Part shown: piece by piece, positions 6,188 through 13,151 of the stretch | How positions within the stretch are numbered: the stretch's first letter is position 1 | Layout of the letters: every line of letters begins with the position of its first letter | Source of the DNA: DALYDP01 sp964348685 | Lineage (GTDB): Bacteria > Patescibacteriota > Gracilibacteria > Peribacterales > Peribacteraceae | Length of the DNA stretch: 18,927 nt | Reading direction: 5' to 3' | Assembly: GCA_964348685.1 (NCBI GenBank) | Contig: CAYGDM010000017.1 | Span: forward strand, 1 to 18,927 | Notes under the pieces: generated by a model | Seen by the model: the letters and a program-made list of their open reading frames with translations, nothing else | Told to the model about the DNA's origin: nothing | Database searches by the model: none | Position numbers and translations under genes: made by a program

Positions 6188-7072
6188 ATGTTCCATCTCG
6201 GAATCGCGTGTGCCATCGGGGCATGCGCCGGATTGTTGGTTTCCCATACGTGCGAAACGCACCCGTTGCTCACGCCGTTGATCGGCGGTTTCACGGCGAT
6301 GTTCGCTCACTCCCCTGGGGAAGTATCTCACATCCTCTGGTCGGTGCTGATGTTCCATTGGGTGAAGCCCGCGCAGGAAAGACTGTGCGCCATGAGGCCA
6401 GCCTTCATGACGTTCCTGGGCGAATTATGGATAGCAATCGGCATCACGACCTACGTGTTCTTCAGCTTCGCGCTCATCGGCGCACTGATCGCGGGCCTCC
6501 ACGTGTTCGACATACTCTATGGGTTGAACGTGTCTAACACCGAAATCGCGTTTCCGATGTCCATAAGCGTGCCCTTGATCCTCTGGATCTTCGGCGGCGT
6601 ATGGGAAGGCAGTTTCCGATACGCGCAAAGCACGCCCCATGCGTACTTCCCGATACTACGACGGTTTCCCGTTGCTGTTTCGGTCTTCAGTGTGTTCTGG
6701 ATCGATGAACGAAATAATAAAAAGTTCTTCGAACTAAAAGTGCACGAACGACTGGGATTTCTCTTCGGTTTGATCTTCTGCCTACCGATCGTCGGCATCG
6801 TCGGTGCGTTCATCCTGCTCGTCGATTCCGTCCTCAGCGTGTGCATCCTCTGCGCGCGTACCCATCTCCTTGCCGCGTTCAGCGGAGGCGCGGTCGGCGC
6901 GACGGCGGGGGAACTCATCCAGAGCGGCGGCTTCATGCCGGCGTCTCAACCCATCGCAGCGCTCTGCGTCGGAGCCATCGTCGGCTTCTGCGCGGGGCCG
7001 TTGTTCTATCAGACGATGGCCATCCTCGCGCAACCGACGAAAGTTACGACTATAACGACCGTTTCGGACTAA
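6188..7072 (+). CDS. Orphan multi-pass membrane protein (294 aa)
   Basis: No family is recognised. The protein starts directly with a hydrophobic helix (about 2-20) and has further membrane segments at about 27-42, 77-103, 122-138, 189-218, 222-240 and 256-276. The region at about 140-188 is hydrophilic (for example FWIDERNNKKFFELKVHERLG) and probably cytoplasmic. Small-residue-rich helices such as AAFSGGAVGATAG and CVGAIVGFCAG suggest tight packing. The ATG at 6188 is preferred over 6113 because GAGGTG lies 4 nt upstream and a TTGACG promoter lies before it. A palindrome and a terminator follow. Promoter style and terminator match the next gene (Clp-N), so the two may be related cassettes. 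Transport, immunity or another function cannot be assigned. Confidence 0.75.
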   Translation: MFHLGIACAIGACAGLLVSHTCETHPLLTPLIGGFTAMFAHSPGEVSHILWSVLMFHWVKPAQERLCAMRPAFMTFLGELWIAIGITTYVFFSFALIGALIAGLHVFDILYGLNVSNTEIAFPMSISVPLILWIFGGVWEGSFRYAQSTPHAYFPILRRFPVAVSVFSVFWIDERNNKKFFELKVHERLGFLFGLIFCLPIVGIVGAFILLVDSVLSVCILCARTHLLAAFSGGAVGATAGELIQSGGFMPASQPIAALCVGAIVGFCAGPLFYQTMAILAQPTKVTTITTVSD

Positions 7073-7081
7073 GAAGCGGCA

Positions 7082-7102
7082 GCCATGCCACGACGGCATG
7101 GC
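7082..7102. repeat. Perfect inverted repeat after the membrane gene
   Basis: GCCATGCC (7082-7089) and GGCATGGC (7095-7102) with a 5-nt loop. There is no T-run, so it is not itself a terminator; it may protect the mRNA 3' end ahead of the terminator at 7116. Confidence 0.6.
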
Positions 7103-7112
7103 AAAACCACAT

Positions 7113-7151
7113 CCCACTCCCCTCACGCATGACGCGGCGAGGGGAGTTTTT
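7113..7151 (+). terminator. Terminator, copy 1 of a 39-bp exact repeat
   Basis: ACTCCCCTC (7116-7124) pairs with GAGGGGAGT (7139-7147), with a 14-nt loop, and a T-run follows. The 39 bases 7113-7151 recur exactly at 7834-7872, including the loop, which need not be conserved for termination. Confidence 0.9.
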
Positions 7152-7159
7152 AACGTAAA

Positions 7160-7188
7160 TTGACGATATTGTATAAAACTGTTATATA
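7160..7188 (+). promoter_or_regulatory. TTGACG promoter of the Clp-N gene
   Basis: TTGACG (7160-7165), a 17-bp spacer and TATATA (7183-7188). Start is expected near 7195, giving a leader of about 52 nt that carries GAAAGGT before the ATG. Confidence 0.7.
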
Positions 7189-7246
7189 TACAGTAGGTCT
7201 ACTGCCCTTTTACATTTCGCACCGCTTTCAGAAAGGTATCCGAATC

Positions 7247-7831
7247 ATGCACAGCGACGTCGTACAAAAAGCACTAGAACTCGCGAACGCCTACGCATTA
7301 AAGAAGAAGCACGATTATGTCGGAACCGAGCACATGCTCATCGGTCTGATCGAAACAGCCGACCCTGCGACGCTCGATCTTCTTACAGCATGCCAACTCG
7401 ATCCCGCGACCATCATCACGGAAGTCGAAAAATTAGTCATGGAAGGACCGGATGACGTGGTCGCTGGAAAGAAACCCAACACTCCGCGCGGCAGGAAGAC
7501 GCTCGAATATGCCGCGGAAGAAGCCCGGAATTGGCGTTGCGATTCCGTAGAAGGCCCGCACCTCTTGCTTGCGCTGCTACGCGAAGACGAAGGAGTTGCC
7601 GCACAGGTTCTCATGAACCTTGGACTTATGCTGGATCCCACCCGTGAGACGCTGATGCAACGGGATGTCCGGATGCCGACGATAAAGGTGATCAATCCGC
7701 ATGTGATGCTTATCACGATCGGCGAATCGCCAACGGATGCACCACATGATGCCCGTGAATTCTTCCGGCAAGCGGTGAACCGATATATCGGCACAAGAGC
7801 GACGTCGATTCTCATTTTTTCAGACCCGTAG
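7247..7831 (+). CDS. Standalone double Clp-N (Clp R) domain protein, 194 aa
   Basis: The N-terminal part matches the substrate- and adaptor-binding domain of ClpC/ClpA-type unfoldases, with two repeats. Repeat 1 is about residues 3-66 (VVQKALELANAYALKKKHDYVG, then EHMLIGLIE). Repeat 2 is about 80-140 (PRGRKTLEYAAEEAR, then EGPHLLLALLRED, then VAAQVLMNLG). No AAA+ ATPase follows; instead there is an unrecognised tail of about 50 residues (VMLITIGESP, then FFRQAVNRYIGTRATSILIF). Such proteins could bind Clp substrates, adaptors or toxins, or act as decoys, as proposed for mycobacterial ClpC2; this is inference. The ATG at 7247 follows a weak Shine-Dalgarno (AAAGGT), and the upstream ATG-less extension to 7160 runs through the promoter. 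Confidence 0.85.
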   Translation: MHSDVVQKALELANAYALKKKHDYVGTEHMLIGLIETADPATLDLLTACQLDPATIITEVEKLVMEGPDDVVAGKKPNTPRGRKTLEYAAEEARNWRCDSVEGPHLLLALLREDEGVAAQVLMNLGLMLDPTRETLMQRDVRMPTIKVINPHVMLITIGESPTDAPHDAREFFRQAVNRYIGTRATSILIFSDP

Positions 7832-7833
7832 AC

Positions 7834-7874
7834 CCCACTCCCCTCACGCATGACGCGGCGAGGGGAGTTTTTTT
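7834..7874 (+). terminator. Terminator, copy 2 of the 39-bp exact repeat
   Basis: Same stem as copy 1 (7837-7845 with 7860-7868) but with seven Ts (7868-7874). It ends the Clp-N gene and comes just before the ferredoxin promoter. Confidence 0.92.
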
Positions 7875-7887
7875 GGCGTGATTTCCC

Positions 7888-7893
7888 TATACT
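7888..7893 (+). promoter_or_regulatory. -10 box of the ferredoxin gene
   Basis: TATACT ends 8 nt before the ATG at 7902. There is no -35 and no Shine-Dalgarno, so a leaderless mRNA is predicted. Confidence 0.65.
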
Positions 7894-7901
7894 CTGTGCC
7901 C

Positions 7902-8189
7902 ATGCCCAAGGTCCGCTACATACTGGCAGACGGCACCGTGACCGAGGTCGACGCCCCGGAGGGGAAGTCGATCCTCCACATCGCAATCGATGCGGGGGTT
8001 CCGATGGAATACGCCTGTGGCGGCAACGGTTTCTGCACCACGTGCATGTGCCGCGTGAAGGAAGGCATGCAAAATTTATCGCCCCGTAACGACAAGGAAG
8101 AGAACATGGGCGTCACAGAAGACCCCGACCGCCTCAGCTGCCAAAGCGAAGTGCGGGGCGACGTGAGCGTGGAAGTGATTGAGTACTGA
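7902..8189 (+). CDS. [2Fe-2S] ferredoxin, adrenodoxin/Isc type
   Basis: A 95-aa electron carrier. Ligands are Cys39, Cys45, Cys48 and Cys80 in the pattern C-x5-C-x2-C-x31-C (YACGGNGFCTTCMCR and RLSCQ). An extra Cys50 occupies the place seen in E. coli Fdx (CTTCHC). The start of the fold is typical (VRYILADGTVTEVDAPEGKSILHIAIDAGV). The frame is open from a GTG at 7878, but TATACT at 7888-7893 favours the ATG at 7902. It could provide electrons for cluster assembly and would itself be a SUF client; it sits about 1.8 kb from sufC. It converges with the next gene, leaving only 6 bp between stop codons. Confidence 0.95.
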   Translation: MPKVRYILADGTVTEVDAPEGKSILHIAIDAGVPMEYACGGNGFCTTCMCRVKEGMQNLSPRNDKEENMGVTEDPDRLSCQSEVRGDVSVEVIEY

Positions 8190-8195
8190 TCGCTC

Positions 8196-8813
8196 TTACT
8201 TCCAAAACTTCGGGATTTCGATTTTGTACGTGTCGTTCGACGTTCCCGGATTGGCCGGGGCAGTGGCAGCCGGAACCGGCTCGACCTTCTTCGGCTCTTC
8301 TTTGTGCTTGCCCGGCAAACATCCCTGGACGAATGCCAATGAAGCGATGTACATGCCTGCGATCGTCATTGCGACGTTGCGGCCGGCGCGCTTCACGTAA
8401 TTGCCCACACCCTCGCCATCACGGTAGTAATAAAGATGCTGGGCGGCGGCGCCAACGAAAGCGCCCGTCGCCTCCGTGGCGGCACCCACCATACTACCCG
8501 CCATTTCAGCAGTAGGGTTCGCGACCTGCGACACCTTCTTGGCGACGCGACCACCACGAGTGGGCGCCGCGGGTTGGCTGAACGCGTCTTTCGCGCCGTT
8601 GAACCACTGCGAGAGTTGGTTGCCGACGCTCTGGCCGAGATTGGAAATGTTCCGATCCGTGCGGTTCGACGAACGATCGATAAGTTCGCCATGGAGAGGT
8701 TCATCATCCTCCGAATCGAAGCTCAACGACGGAGCGTCGTCATCCAACGAGAAATCACTGTCGAGCTTAAACTCGTCTTCATCATCGTTTCCAAAACTGT
8801 TGAGTGAACCCAT
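8196..8813 (-). CDS. Acidic single-pass membrane protein, unknown (205 aa)
   Basis: No family is recognised. Residues 5-45 are very acidic (Asp/Glu/Ser-rich, for example NDDEDEF and SEDDEPLHGELIDR). Residues 60-125 are Ala/Gly/Ser-rich and could form amphipathic helices. A membrane helix lies at about 146-164 (NVAMTIAGMYIASLAFVQG), with a cysteine right after it (Cys165). A Pro/Ala/Lys-rich tail follows and ends TYKIEIPKFWK. The cysteine is not in a good lipobox and is far from the N-terminus, so lipidation is unlikely. A strong promoter lies upstream; the leader of about 20 nt lacks a Shine-Dalgarno. Confidence 0.75.
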   Translation of the reverse strand: MGSLNSFGNDDEDEFKLDSDFSLDDDAPSLSFDSEDDEPLHGELIDRSSNRTDRNISNLGQSVGNQLSQWFNGAKDAFSQPAAPTRGGRVAKKVSQVANPTAEMAGSMVGAATEATGAFVGAAAQHLYYYRDGEGVGNYVKRAGRNVAMTIAGMYIASLAFVQGCLPGKHKEEPKKVEPVPAATAPANPGTSNDTYKIEIPKFWK

Positions 8814-8839
8814 GGGTATGTGTGTGAAGTGTTGAGAAT

Positions 8840-8868
8840 ATTATACTATATTTTTATAATTTTAACAA
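8840..8868 (-). promoter_or_regulatory. Sigma70-like promoter of the acidic membrane protein gene
   Basis: On the minus strand TTGTTA (8868-8863), a 17-bp spacer and TATAAT (8845-8840) sit in the most AT-rich stretch nearby. The transcript would start near 8833, about 20 nt before the ATG. Confidence 0.8.
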
Positions 8869-8898
8869 TACCCCGCTTCATGGCTCATTAAAGGCATT

Positions 8899-9696
8899 TC
8901 AGGCATGCACTGTCTCCATCGGCGAGGTGTCAGGCGTCGCGGCGACGGCCTTCAGCTTGCTCTTCACGTCTTCGTTGTAGGGCTCCAAGCGGTTGATGCG
9001 GCGGTAGGCTTCTTCGGCCTTTTCCTTGTCGCCCAGCTGCAGGTAGCACTCCGCGAGCATGTGGAGGATCTGCGTGTCTTTCGAGAGGAAAAGCGACGCC
9101 TTCTCAAGGAGCGGCGCGGCCTCTTCGAACCGGTGCGCGGCGATGCACGCGCGGCCGAGGGCTGCGGAGCGTTCGGCGTTCTTCGGATCGCGGTTCAGCG
9201 CTTCCTGGTAGGCGTAACACGCATCGACGTATTTCTCCTGCTTGTAATACGCGAGGCCCAAGTTCGCGTGGAACGACACGTCGTCGATCGCGGCGAGGAG
9301 CTCTTTGTACATCGCTTCGGCTTTCGATTCGCGCGATGTCGTGAGGTAAAGCTTCGCGAGTTGTGCGCGGACGTCGTGCGCGTGCGGCTGGATCGTGAGT
9401 GCTTGAATGAAAATGCGTTCCGCTTCTTCATTCTTGTTCTGCGCGATCGCCTTCTCGGCGCTGCGGAGGAGCGTACGCACCTGCTGCATCTCGATGGCCG
9501 ACGTACGAGGGCTCTTCATCGGCTTCTCCACGATCGTTTCTTCCACCAACTGCGCGCCGCGATCTTCGGCTTCGTCGAACCGTTGCTGCACGCTGCGGAC
9601 GAACCGACGAATCGTGCGCTGTTTCAGCACGAGCCGCAGGCCGAGCAACACGCACAGACCGACAAGAGAGCCGATGAGGACGAAAACGTACACCAT
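8899..9696 (-). CDS. Membrane-anchored TPR protein (265 aa)
   Basis: The protein has an N-terminal membrane helix (about 1-23, MVYVFVLIGSLVGLCVLLGL), a charged linker, then about five tetratricopeptide repeats from residue 75 on. Recognisable repeats include LRSAEKAIAQNKNEEAERIF, AKLYLTTSRESKAEAMYKEL, LGLAYYKQEKYVDACYAYQE, LGRACIAAHRFEEAAPLLEK and LAECYLQLGDKEKAEEAYRR. TPRs bind proteins, so this is probably an assembly or scaffold factor at the inner face of the membrane; the partner is unknown. The ATG at 9696 is preferred over the longest frame (from 9828), which would overlap lspA. The gene lies 85 bp after lspA on the same strand. Confidence 0.88.
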   Translation of the reverse strand: MVYVFVLIGSLVGLCVLLGLRLVLKQRTIRRFVRSVQQRFDEAEDRGAQLVEETIVEKPMKSPRTSAIEMQQVRTLLRSAEKAIAQNKNEEAERIFIQALTIQPHAHDVRAQLAKLYLTTSRESKAEAMYKELLAAIDDVSFHANLGLAYYKQEKYVDACYAYQEALNRDPKNAERSAALGRACIAAHRFEEAAPLLEKASLFLSKDTQILHMLAECYLQLGDKEKAEEAYRRINRLEPYNEDVKSKLKAVAATPDTSPMETVHA

Positions 9697-9715
9697 GGGA
9701 AGCGGCGGCCGCGGA

Positions 9716-9721
9716 ATTCTA
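9716..9721 (-). promoter_or_regulatory. -10 box of the TPR gene
   Basis: TAGAAT on the minus strand, 19 nt before the ATG at 9696, giving a short leader of about 12 nt without a Shine-Dalgarno. The hexamer and its flank resemble that of the gene at 1095. Confidence 0.35.
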
Positions 9722-9781
9722 GGCAAATCCGCCCGCGCGAGCAAGAAACGTAGTCCCACGACGACTTCCGCGCAAGCGAGC

Positions 9782-10219
9782 TTAGGGCTTTCTACGAAGA
9801 AAACGCTCCAATCCGATGCTTTCGACAAGCAAGAGGACTACACCCACCGTGATGCAGCTATCGGGCACATTGAAGACCGGGAACGATCCGACCGCGAAGT
9901 AGTCGGTCACGGTGCCGTCCTGGAAACGGTCGACGATGTTGGCCAGAGCACCACCCAGGATCAAACCGTACCCGATATGCGACAACAGGGTCTTGCTACG
10001 CGCGGCGACCATCGCAACCGCGATGAGCGCGCCGATGACGAGGATATCCTGCCACGGAGATGGGATCCGCATGCCGAACGCGATGCCGGGATTTTCTGCG
10101 TGGCGCAGAACGAACCAATCGCCGAACACTGAAATGGGCCGCTGTAGAAACGAGCGTGCCAACCATGCGGATGCGAGACCGGCGATGAACGCGTCAAACG
10201 CGACGAAAAGAATCCACAT
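9782..10219 (-). CDS. lspA: Signal peptidase II (lipoprotein signal peptidase)
   Basis: LspA is an integral-membrane aspartyl protease that cuts signal peptides from lipidated prolipoproteins. At 145 aa with four hydrophobic segments it fits the family. The conserved blocks are ENPGIAFGM (42-50), GGALANIVDRF (89-99) and FNVPDSCITVG (116-126), which hold the two catalytic aspartates, Asp97 and Asp120. The first family motif (D-x-x-S/T-K, Asp23 in E. coli) is degraded: the region reads GLASAWLA. A likely client is the lipoprotein cyclophilin at 12483. The ATG is preceded by TAGGCT with a 6-nt gap. It is divergent from ftsW. Confidence 0.9.
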   Translation of the reverse strand: MWILFVAFDAFIAGLASAWLARSFLQRPISVFGDWFVLRHAENPGIAFGMRIPSPWQDILVIGALIAVAMVAARSKTLLSHIGYGLILGGALANIVDRFQDGTVTDYFAVGSFPVFNVPDSCITVGVVLLLVESIGLERFLRRKP

Positions 10220-10225
10220 GATCGC

Positions 10226-10231
10226 AGCCTA
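10226..10231 (-). promoter_or_regulatory. -10 box of lspA
   Basis: TAGGCT on the minus strand ends 6 nt before the ATG at 10219; a leaderless mRNA is predicted. It lies in the 44-bp gap shared with the ftsW promoter. Confidence 0.45.
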
Positions 10232-10246
10232 CCACACGGGAGCGTC

Positions 10247-10255
10247 TGCTATGCT
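10247..10255 (+). promoter_or_regulatory. Extended -10 promoter of ftsW-murG
   Basis: TGC-TATGCT ends 8 nt before the ATG at 10264. It matches the leaderless pattern of sufB and sufC. Confidence 0.7.
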
Positions 10256-10263
10256 CGGGTCCC

Positions 10264-11448
10264 ATGTACAGACGAATGGACCTCCTTCTCCTCGGCGTCG
10301 TAGTGGTGCTCACCCTCTTCGGGCTGGCGATGATCGCGAGCGTGTCGGTGTTCAAGAGCTACCAGCTCACCGAGCGCCTCGTGGAATCCGGCCTGCGCGA
10401 AACCTCGAGCAACGCGCTCTTTTTATGGCGCTCCGCGATGCACGTGTTCGCGGGCTTCCTGGTGATGTTCGTCACCGCGTCGATCCCGTACCGCGTGTGG
10501 GAACGGTTCGCGCGCCCGCTCTTCCTCATCACGATCCTCCTGCTCATCGCGCTGTTCATACCGGGCCTCAGCAACGAATACGGCACGGCGCAGAGCTGGC
10601 TCATCATCGCCGGGTTCTCGATCCAACCGTCGGAATTCCTCAAAATCACGCTCGTATTCTACCTGGCCGTGTGGCTGCAGAAACGCGAACAGCTCATCGC
10701 CACGTTCAAAGAAGGGTTCATTCCTTTCTGCATCCTGCTCATGCTCTCCACGTTCCTCGTGGCGATCCAACCGGACCTCGGCTCGTTCCTCGTGCTGTCG
10801 GCCATCGCCATCACGATGTTCTTCATCGCCGGCGGCAACATCTTCCACCTCGTGCTCGGCGGCACCTTGGCCTCGGTCGTCGGTCTGCCGATCATCCTCA
10901 GTAAGGAGTACGTCCGCAACCGCTTCCGCGCGTTCCTCTCGCCGGATGACGAACGCATCTCCGAAACCATCGGCTTTCAGATCAAGCAGGCGCTCATCGC
11001 GGTGGGCAGCGGCGGACCGTTCGGCGTCGGCTACGGCAAATCGATCCAGAAGTTCGGCTACCTGCCGGAAGTGCAGGCCGACATGATCTTCGCCGCGATG
11101 GCCGAAGAACTCGGCTTCTTCCGCCTGCTCATCGTGCTCACGATGTACGGCCTGCTCGTAGTGCGCGGGTTCAAAGTCGCGCGCGAGGCACCCGACCGCT
11201 TCGGCTTCCTCGTCGCCGCGGGCATCACCACGTGGATCGGGTTTCAGAGTGCGCTGAACATCGCCATCAACCTGTCGCTCTTCCCGCTCACCGGCCTCAC
11301 GCTGCCGTTCATCAGCTACGGCGGGTCGTCTTTGGTTACTCTGCTCGCCGGCGTCGGCATCCTCTTGAACATCTCCATGCACTCGACCGAAGGCGCGCTC
11401 GCGGAACGCCGCCCCCGCCGCAAGCAGTCGCTCTTCCATATCGCCTGA
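10264..11448 (+). CDS. ftsW: FtsW/RodA-type SEDS peptidoglycan glycosyltransferase, probably FtsW
   Basis: SEDS proteins polymerise lipid II into glycan strands, FtsW at the septum and RodA along the side wall. This 394-aa protein has about ten membrane helices and clear family motifs: SIQPSEFLKI (119-128), IQPDLGSFLVL (168-178), GYGKSIQKFGYLPEVQADMIFAAMAEELGF (starting at 256) and LPFISYGGSSL (347-357). Asp273 in PEVQADMIF corresponds to the extracellular-loop aspartate thought to be catalytic. The overlap with murG by one base (TGATG) is the arrangement expected of a division and cell-wall cluster and favours FtsW over RodA. An unusual hydrophilic stretch lies between the first two helices (about 31-52). 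Confidence 0.93.
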   Translation: MYRRMDLLLLGVVVVLTLFGLAMIASVSVFKSYQLTERLVESGLRETSSNALFLWRSAMHVFAGFLVMFVTASIPYRVWERFARPLFLITILLLIALFIPGLSNEYGTAQSWLIIAGFSIQPSEFLKITLVFYLAVWLQKREQLIATFKEGFIPFCILLMLSTFLVAIQPDLGSFLVLSAIAITMFFIAGGNIFHLVLGGTLASVVGLPIILSKEYVRNRFRAFLSPDDERISETIGFQIKQALIAVGSGGPFGVGYGKSIQKFGYLPEVQADMIFAAMAEELGFFRLLIVLTMYGLLVVRGFKVAREAPDRFGFLVAAGITTWIGFQSALNIAINLSLFPLTGLTLPFISYGGSSLVTLLAGVGILLNISMHSTEGALAERRPRRKQSLFHIA

Positions 11449-12455
11449 TGACGAAGGTTCTCCTGGTCGGCGGCACCAGCGCTGGGCACCTTGCACCGAT
11501 GGTCGCCGTGGCCGAGGCACTGGAAAAACTCGAACCGGGCATCGCGCTCGCGTTCGTCTGTTCCAACCGCGCGATCGACACGACCTTCCTTCGCATCGAA
11601 AGCCGCGCGTTCTCGACGCTCCCCGTTTCGCGCAGCATGTTCGCGCGACCGTTCACGTTCCTCCAAGCGTTCGTGAAATCGTTTCACATCCTCAGCCGCG
11701 AACACCCCGATATCGTATTCAGCAAGGGCAGCGCCGTTTCGGTGCCACTCTGTTACGCGGCGTGGATGAAACGCATCCCGGTCGTACTCCACGAATCGGA
11801 TGCCGTCATGGGACGGGCGAACGCAATCATCTCACGCATCGCGACGAAGACGCTCCTCGGCCCCGACATCGGCAATCCAATCCGCGAGCGCGTCACGGCA
11901 GGGAAAAAAGAAGAAGGCCTACGCATCGCTGGCCTCGATGGCACGAAACCCGTGCTCCTCGTGATGGGCGGCAGCCAAGGCGCGCGCTCGATCAACGAAG
12001 AGATCGTCAGGAGTCTCGATACGCTGCTGCAAATCTGCCACATCATCCATTTGACGGGCACCGGCAAGAACACGGCGCAGAACAAGCCTGGCTACTTCGC
12101 GTCGGAATTCCCGGCGGACGTGCTGCCGCATCTCTACGCGTGCACTGACCTTGCCGTCGGCCGCGCGGGCGCGGGGAGCATCGCGGAGTTCGCGGCGTGC
12201 GGCATCCCGGCGATCCTCATCCCGATCAAAGGCCTCGCGGGTGACCACCAAGTGAAGAACGCGGAGCGCGCGGAACAGGCCGGCGCGGCGATCATGCTTC
12301 CTCAAGAAAAACTCGACGAACTTCCGACACTGATACGTTCGTTGCTCGCGGATTCGGTCAGAATGCAAACGCTGCGCGACCGGTGCCGTTACGCTGCCCG
12401 CCCAGAAGCCGCTCGACTCATCGCCGGGACCGTGTTGCAATCGGTTGCACGGTGA
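11448..12455 (+). CDS. murG: MurG, UDP-GlcNAc transferase making lipid II
   Basis: MurG adds GlcNAc to lipid I at the inner membrane face. The 335-aa protein is a GT-B glycosyltransferase: GGTSAGHLAP (8-17), LHESDAVMGRAN (114-125), MGGSQGARSINE (173-184), YACTDLAVGRAGAGSIAE (230-247) and GIPAILIPI, then GDHQVKNAERAE (265-276). The first loop is usually GGTGGH; here it is one residue longer. The ATG overlaps the ftsW stop (TGATG), so translation is coupled and the product can be passed to FtsW's pathway directly. The frame extends upstream inside ftsW, but that is a shadow. It ends 27 bp before ppiA. Confidence 0.94.
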   Translation: MTKVLLVGGTSAGHLAPMVAVAEALEKLEPGIALAFVCSNRAIDTTFLRIESRAFSTLPVSRSMFARPFTFLQAFVKSFHILSREHPDIVFSKGSAVSVPLCYAAWMKRIPVVLHESDAVMGRANAIISRIATKTLLGPDIGNPIRERVTAGKKEEGLRIAGLDGTKPVLLVMGGSQGARSINEEIVRSLDTLLQICHIIHLTGTGKNTAQNKPGYFASEFPADVLPHLYACTDLAVGRAGAGSIAEFAACGIPAILIPIKGLAGDHQVKNAERAEQAGAAIMLPQEKLDELPTLIRSLLADSVRMQTLRDRCRYAARPEAARLIAGTVLQSVAR

Positions 12456-12467
12456 AAGTTCAGTGCG

Positions 12468-12473
12468 TAGCCT
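12468..12473 (+). promoter_or_regulatory. Possible -10 box of the cyclophilin gene
   Basis: TAGCCT, 9 nt before the ATG at 12483. A weak match; the gene could also be read through from murG. Confidence 0.3.
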
Positions 12474-12482
12474 AGGGCAACT

Positions 12483-13070
12483 ATGTACAAATTCCTCATC
12501 CCACTTTTCGCGCTCGCGCTCCTCATCGGTTGCACTTCCACTCCTACCATGACCACTCCCTCCACGGGCGCGGTGCCCTCGGGCTTCGACGGCGTCCTCC
12601 TCACCGGCATGCACACCGTCGTCTTTAAGACGTCGATGGGCGACATCACGGTTGAACTCGACGCCGACAAGGCGCCGAAGACCGTCACGAACTTCGTCAC
12701 GCTGGCCAAGTCGGGCTACTACAACGGCCTGAAATTCCACCGCGTAATCCCCCGCTTCATGATCCAGGGCGGCGACCCCTCCGGCGACGGCACGGGCGGC
12801 GCATCGGTCTTCGGCGCTTCGTTCGAGGATGAAATCAATGACCTGAAGCTGGTCCAGGGCGCGATCGCCATGGCCAACCGCGGTCCGGACACGAACGGCA
12901 GCCAGTTCTTCATCGTCCAGGCTGAAGCGACACCCTGGCTCGACGGCCGCCACACGGTGTTCGGCATGGTCACCTCCGGCATGGACATCGTGAACAAGAT
13001 CGCCGCGGTCGAACGCGACGCGAACGACATGCCGATCGAGCCCGTCACGTACACGATCGAGGTGAAGTAA
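12483..13070 (+). CDS. Lipoprotein cyclophilin-type peptidyl-prolyl isomerase
   Basis: This 195-aa protein would help envelope proteins fold by cis-trans isomerisation of proline bonds. It has a lipoprotein signal (MYKFLIPLFALALLIGC) with lipobox LIG-Cys17, a Ser/Thr/Pro-rich linker (18-35) and a cyclophilin domain (44-195). Catalytic features are FHRVIPRFMIQGGDP (85-99, with active-site Arg87), GDGTGG (101-106), AMANRGPDTNGSQFFI (129-144) and LDGRHTVFG (153-161). It would be processed by the LspA encoded in this window and anchored on the outer face of the membrane. It is followed at once by a strong terminator. It resembles the short bacterial PpiA/PpiB group. Confidence 0.94.
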   Translation: MYKFLIPLFALALLIGCTSTPTMTTPSTGAVPSGFDGVLLTGMHTVVFKTSMGDITVELDADKAPKTVTNFVTLAKSGYYNGLKFHRVIPRFMIQGGDPSGDGTGGASVFGASFEDEINDLKLVQGAIAMANRGPDTNGSQFFIVQAEATPWLDGRHTVFGMVTSGMDIVNKIAAVERDANDMPIEPVTYTIEVK

Positions 13071-13090
13071 GACTCTCCCTACGACAAATA

Positions 13091-13120
13091 AAAGGCCGCT
13101 GTAACCCAGCGGCCTTTTTT
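13091..13120. terminator. Bidirectional terminator between the cyclophilin gene and the 13152 gene
   Basis: An 11-bp perfect stem (13091-13101 with 13107-13117), loop TAACC, T-run 13115-13120 on the plus strand and a shorter T-run on the minus strand. It serves both convergent genes. Confidence 0.93.
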
Positions 13121-13138
13121 GTGAGAAATATATCTCAC
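13121..13138. repeat. Inverted repeat next to the bidirectional terminator
   Basis: GTGAGA (13121-13126) and TCTCAC (13133-13138) around AATATA. It directly abuts the terminator and may help end minus-strand transcription. No T-run follows. Confidence 0.4.
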
Positions 13139-13151
13139 GGTGTCCCGGCGT

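Noticed and set aside
10423..11520. 365-codon open frame on the minus strand
   Set aside because: Antisense to ftsW and the murG start; Glu/Arg/Asp-rich without motifs.
11919..12953. 344-codon open frame on the minus strand
   Set aside because: Antisense to murG and the cyclophilin gene, both firmly identified.
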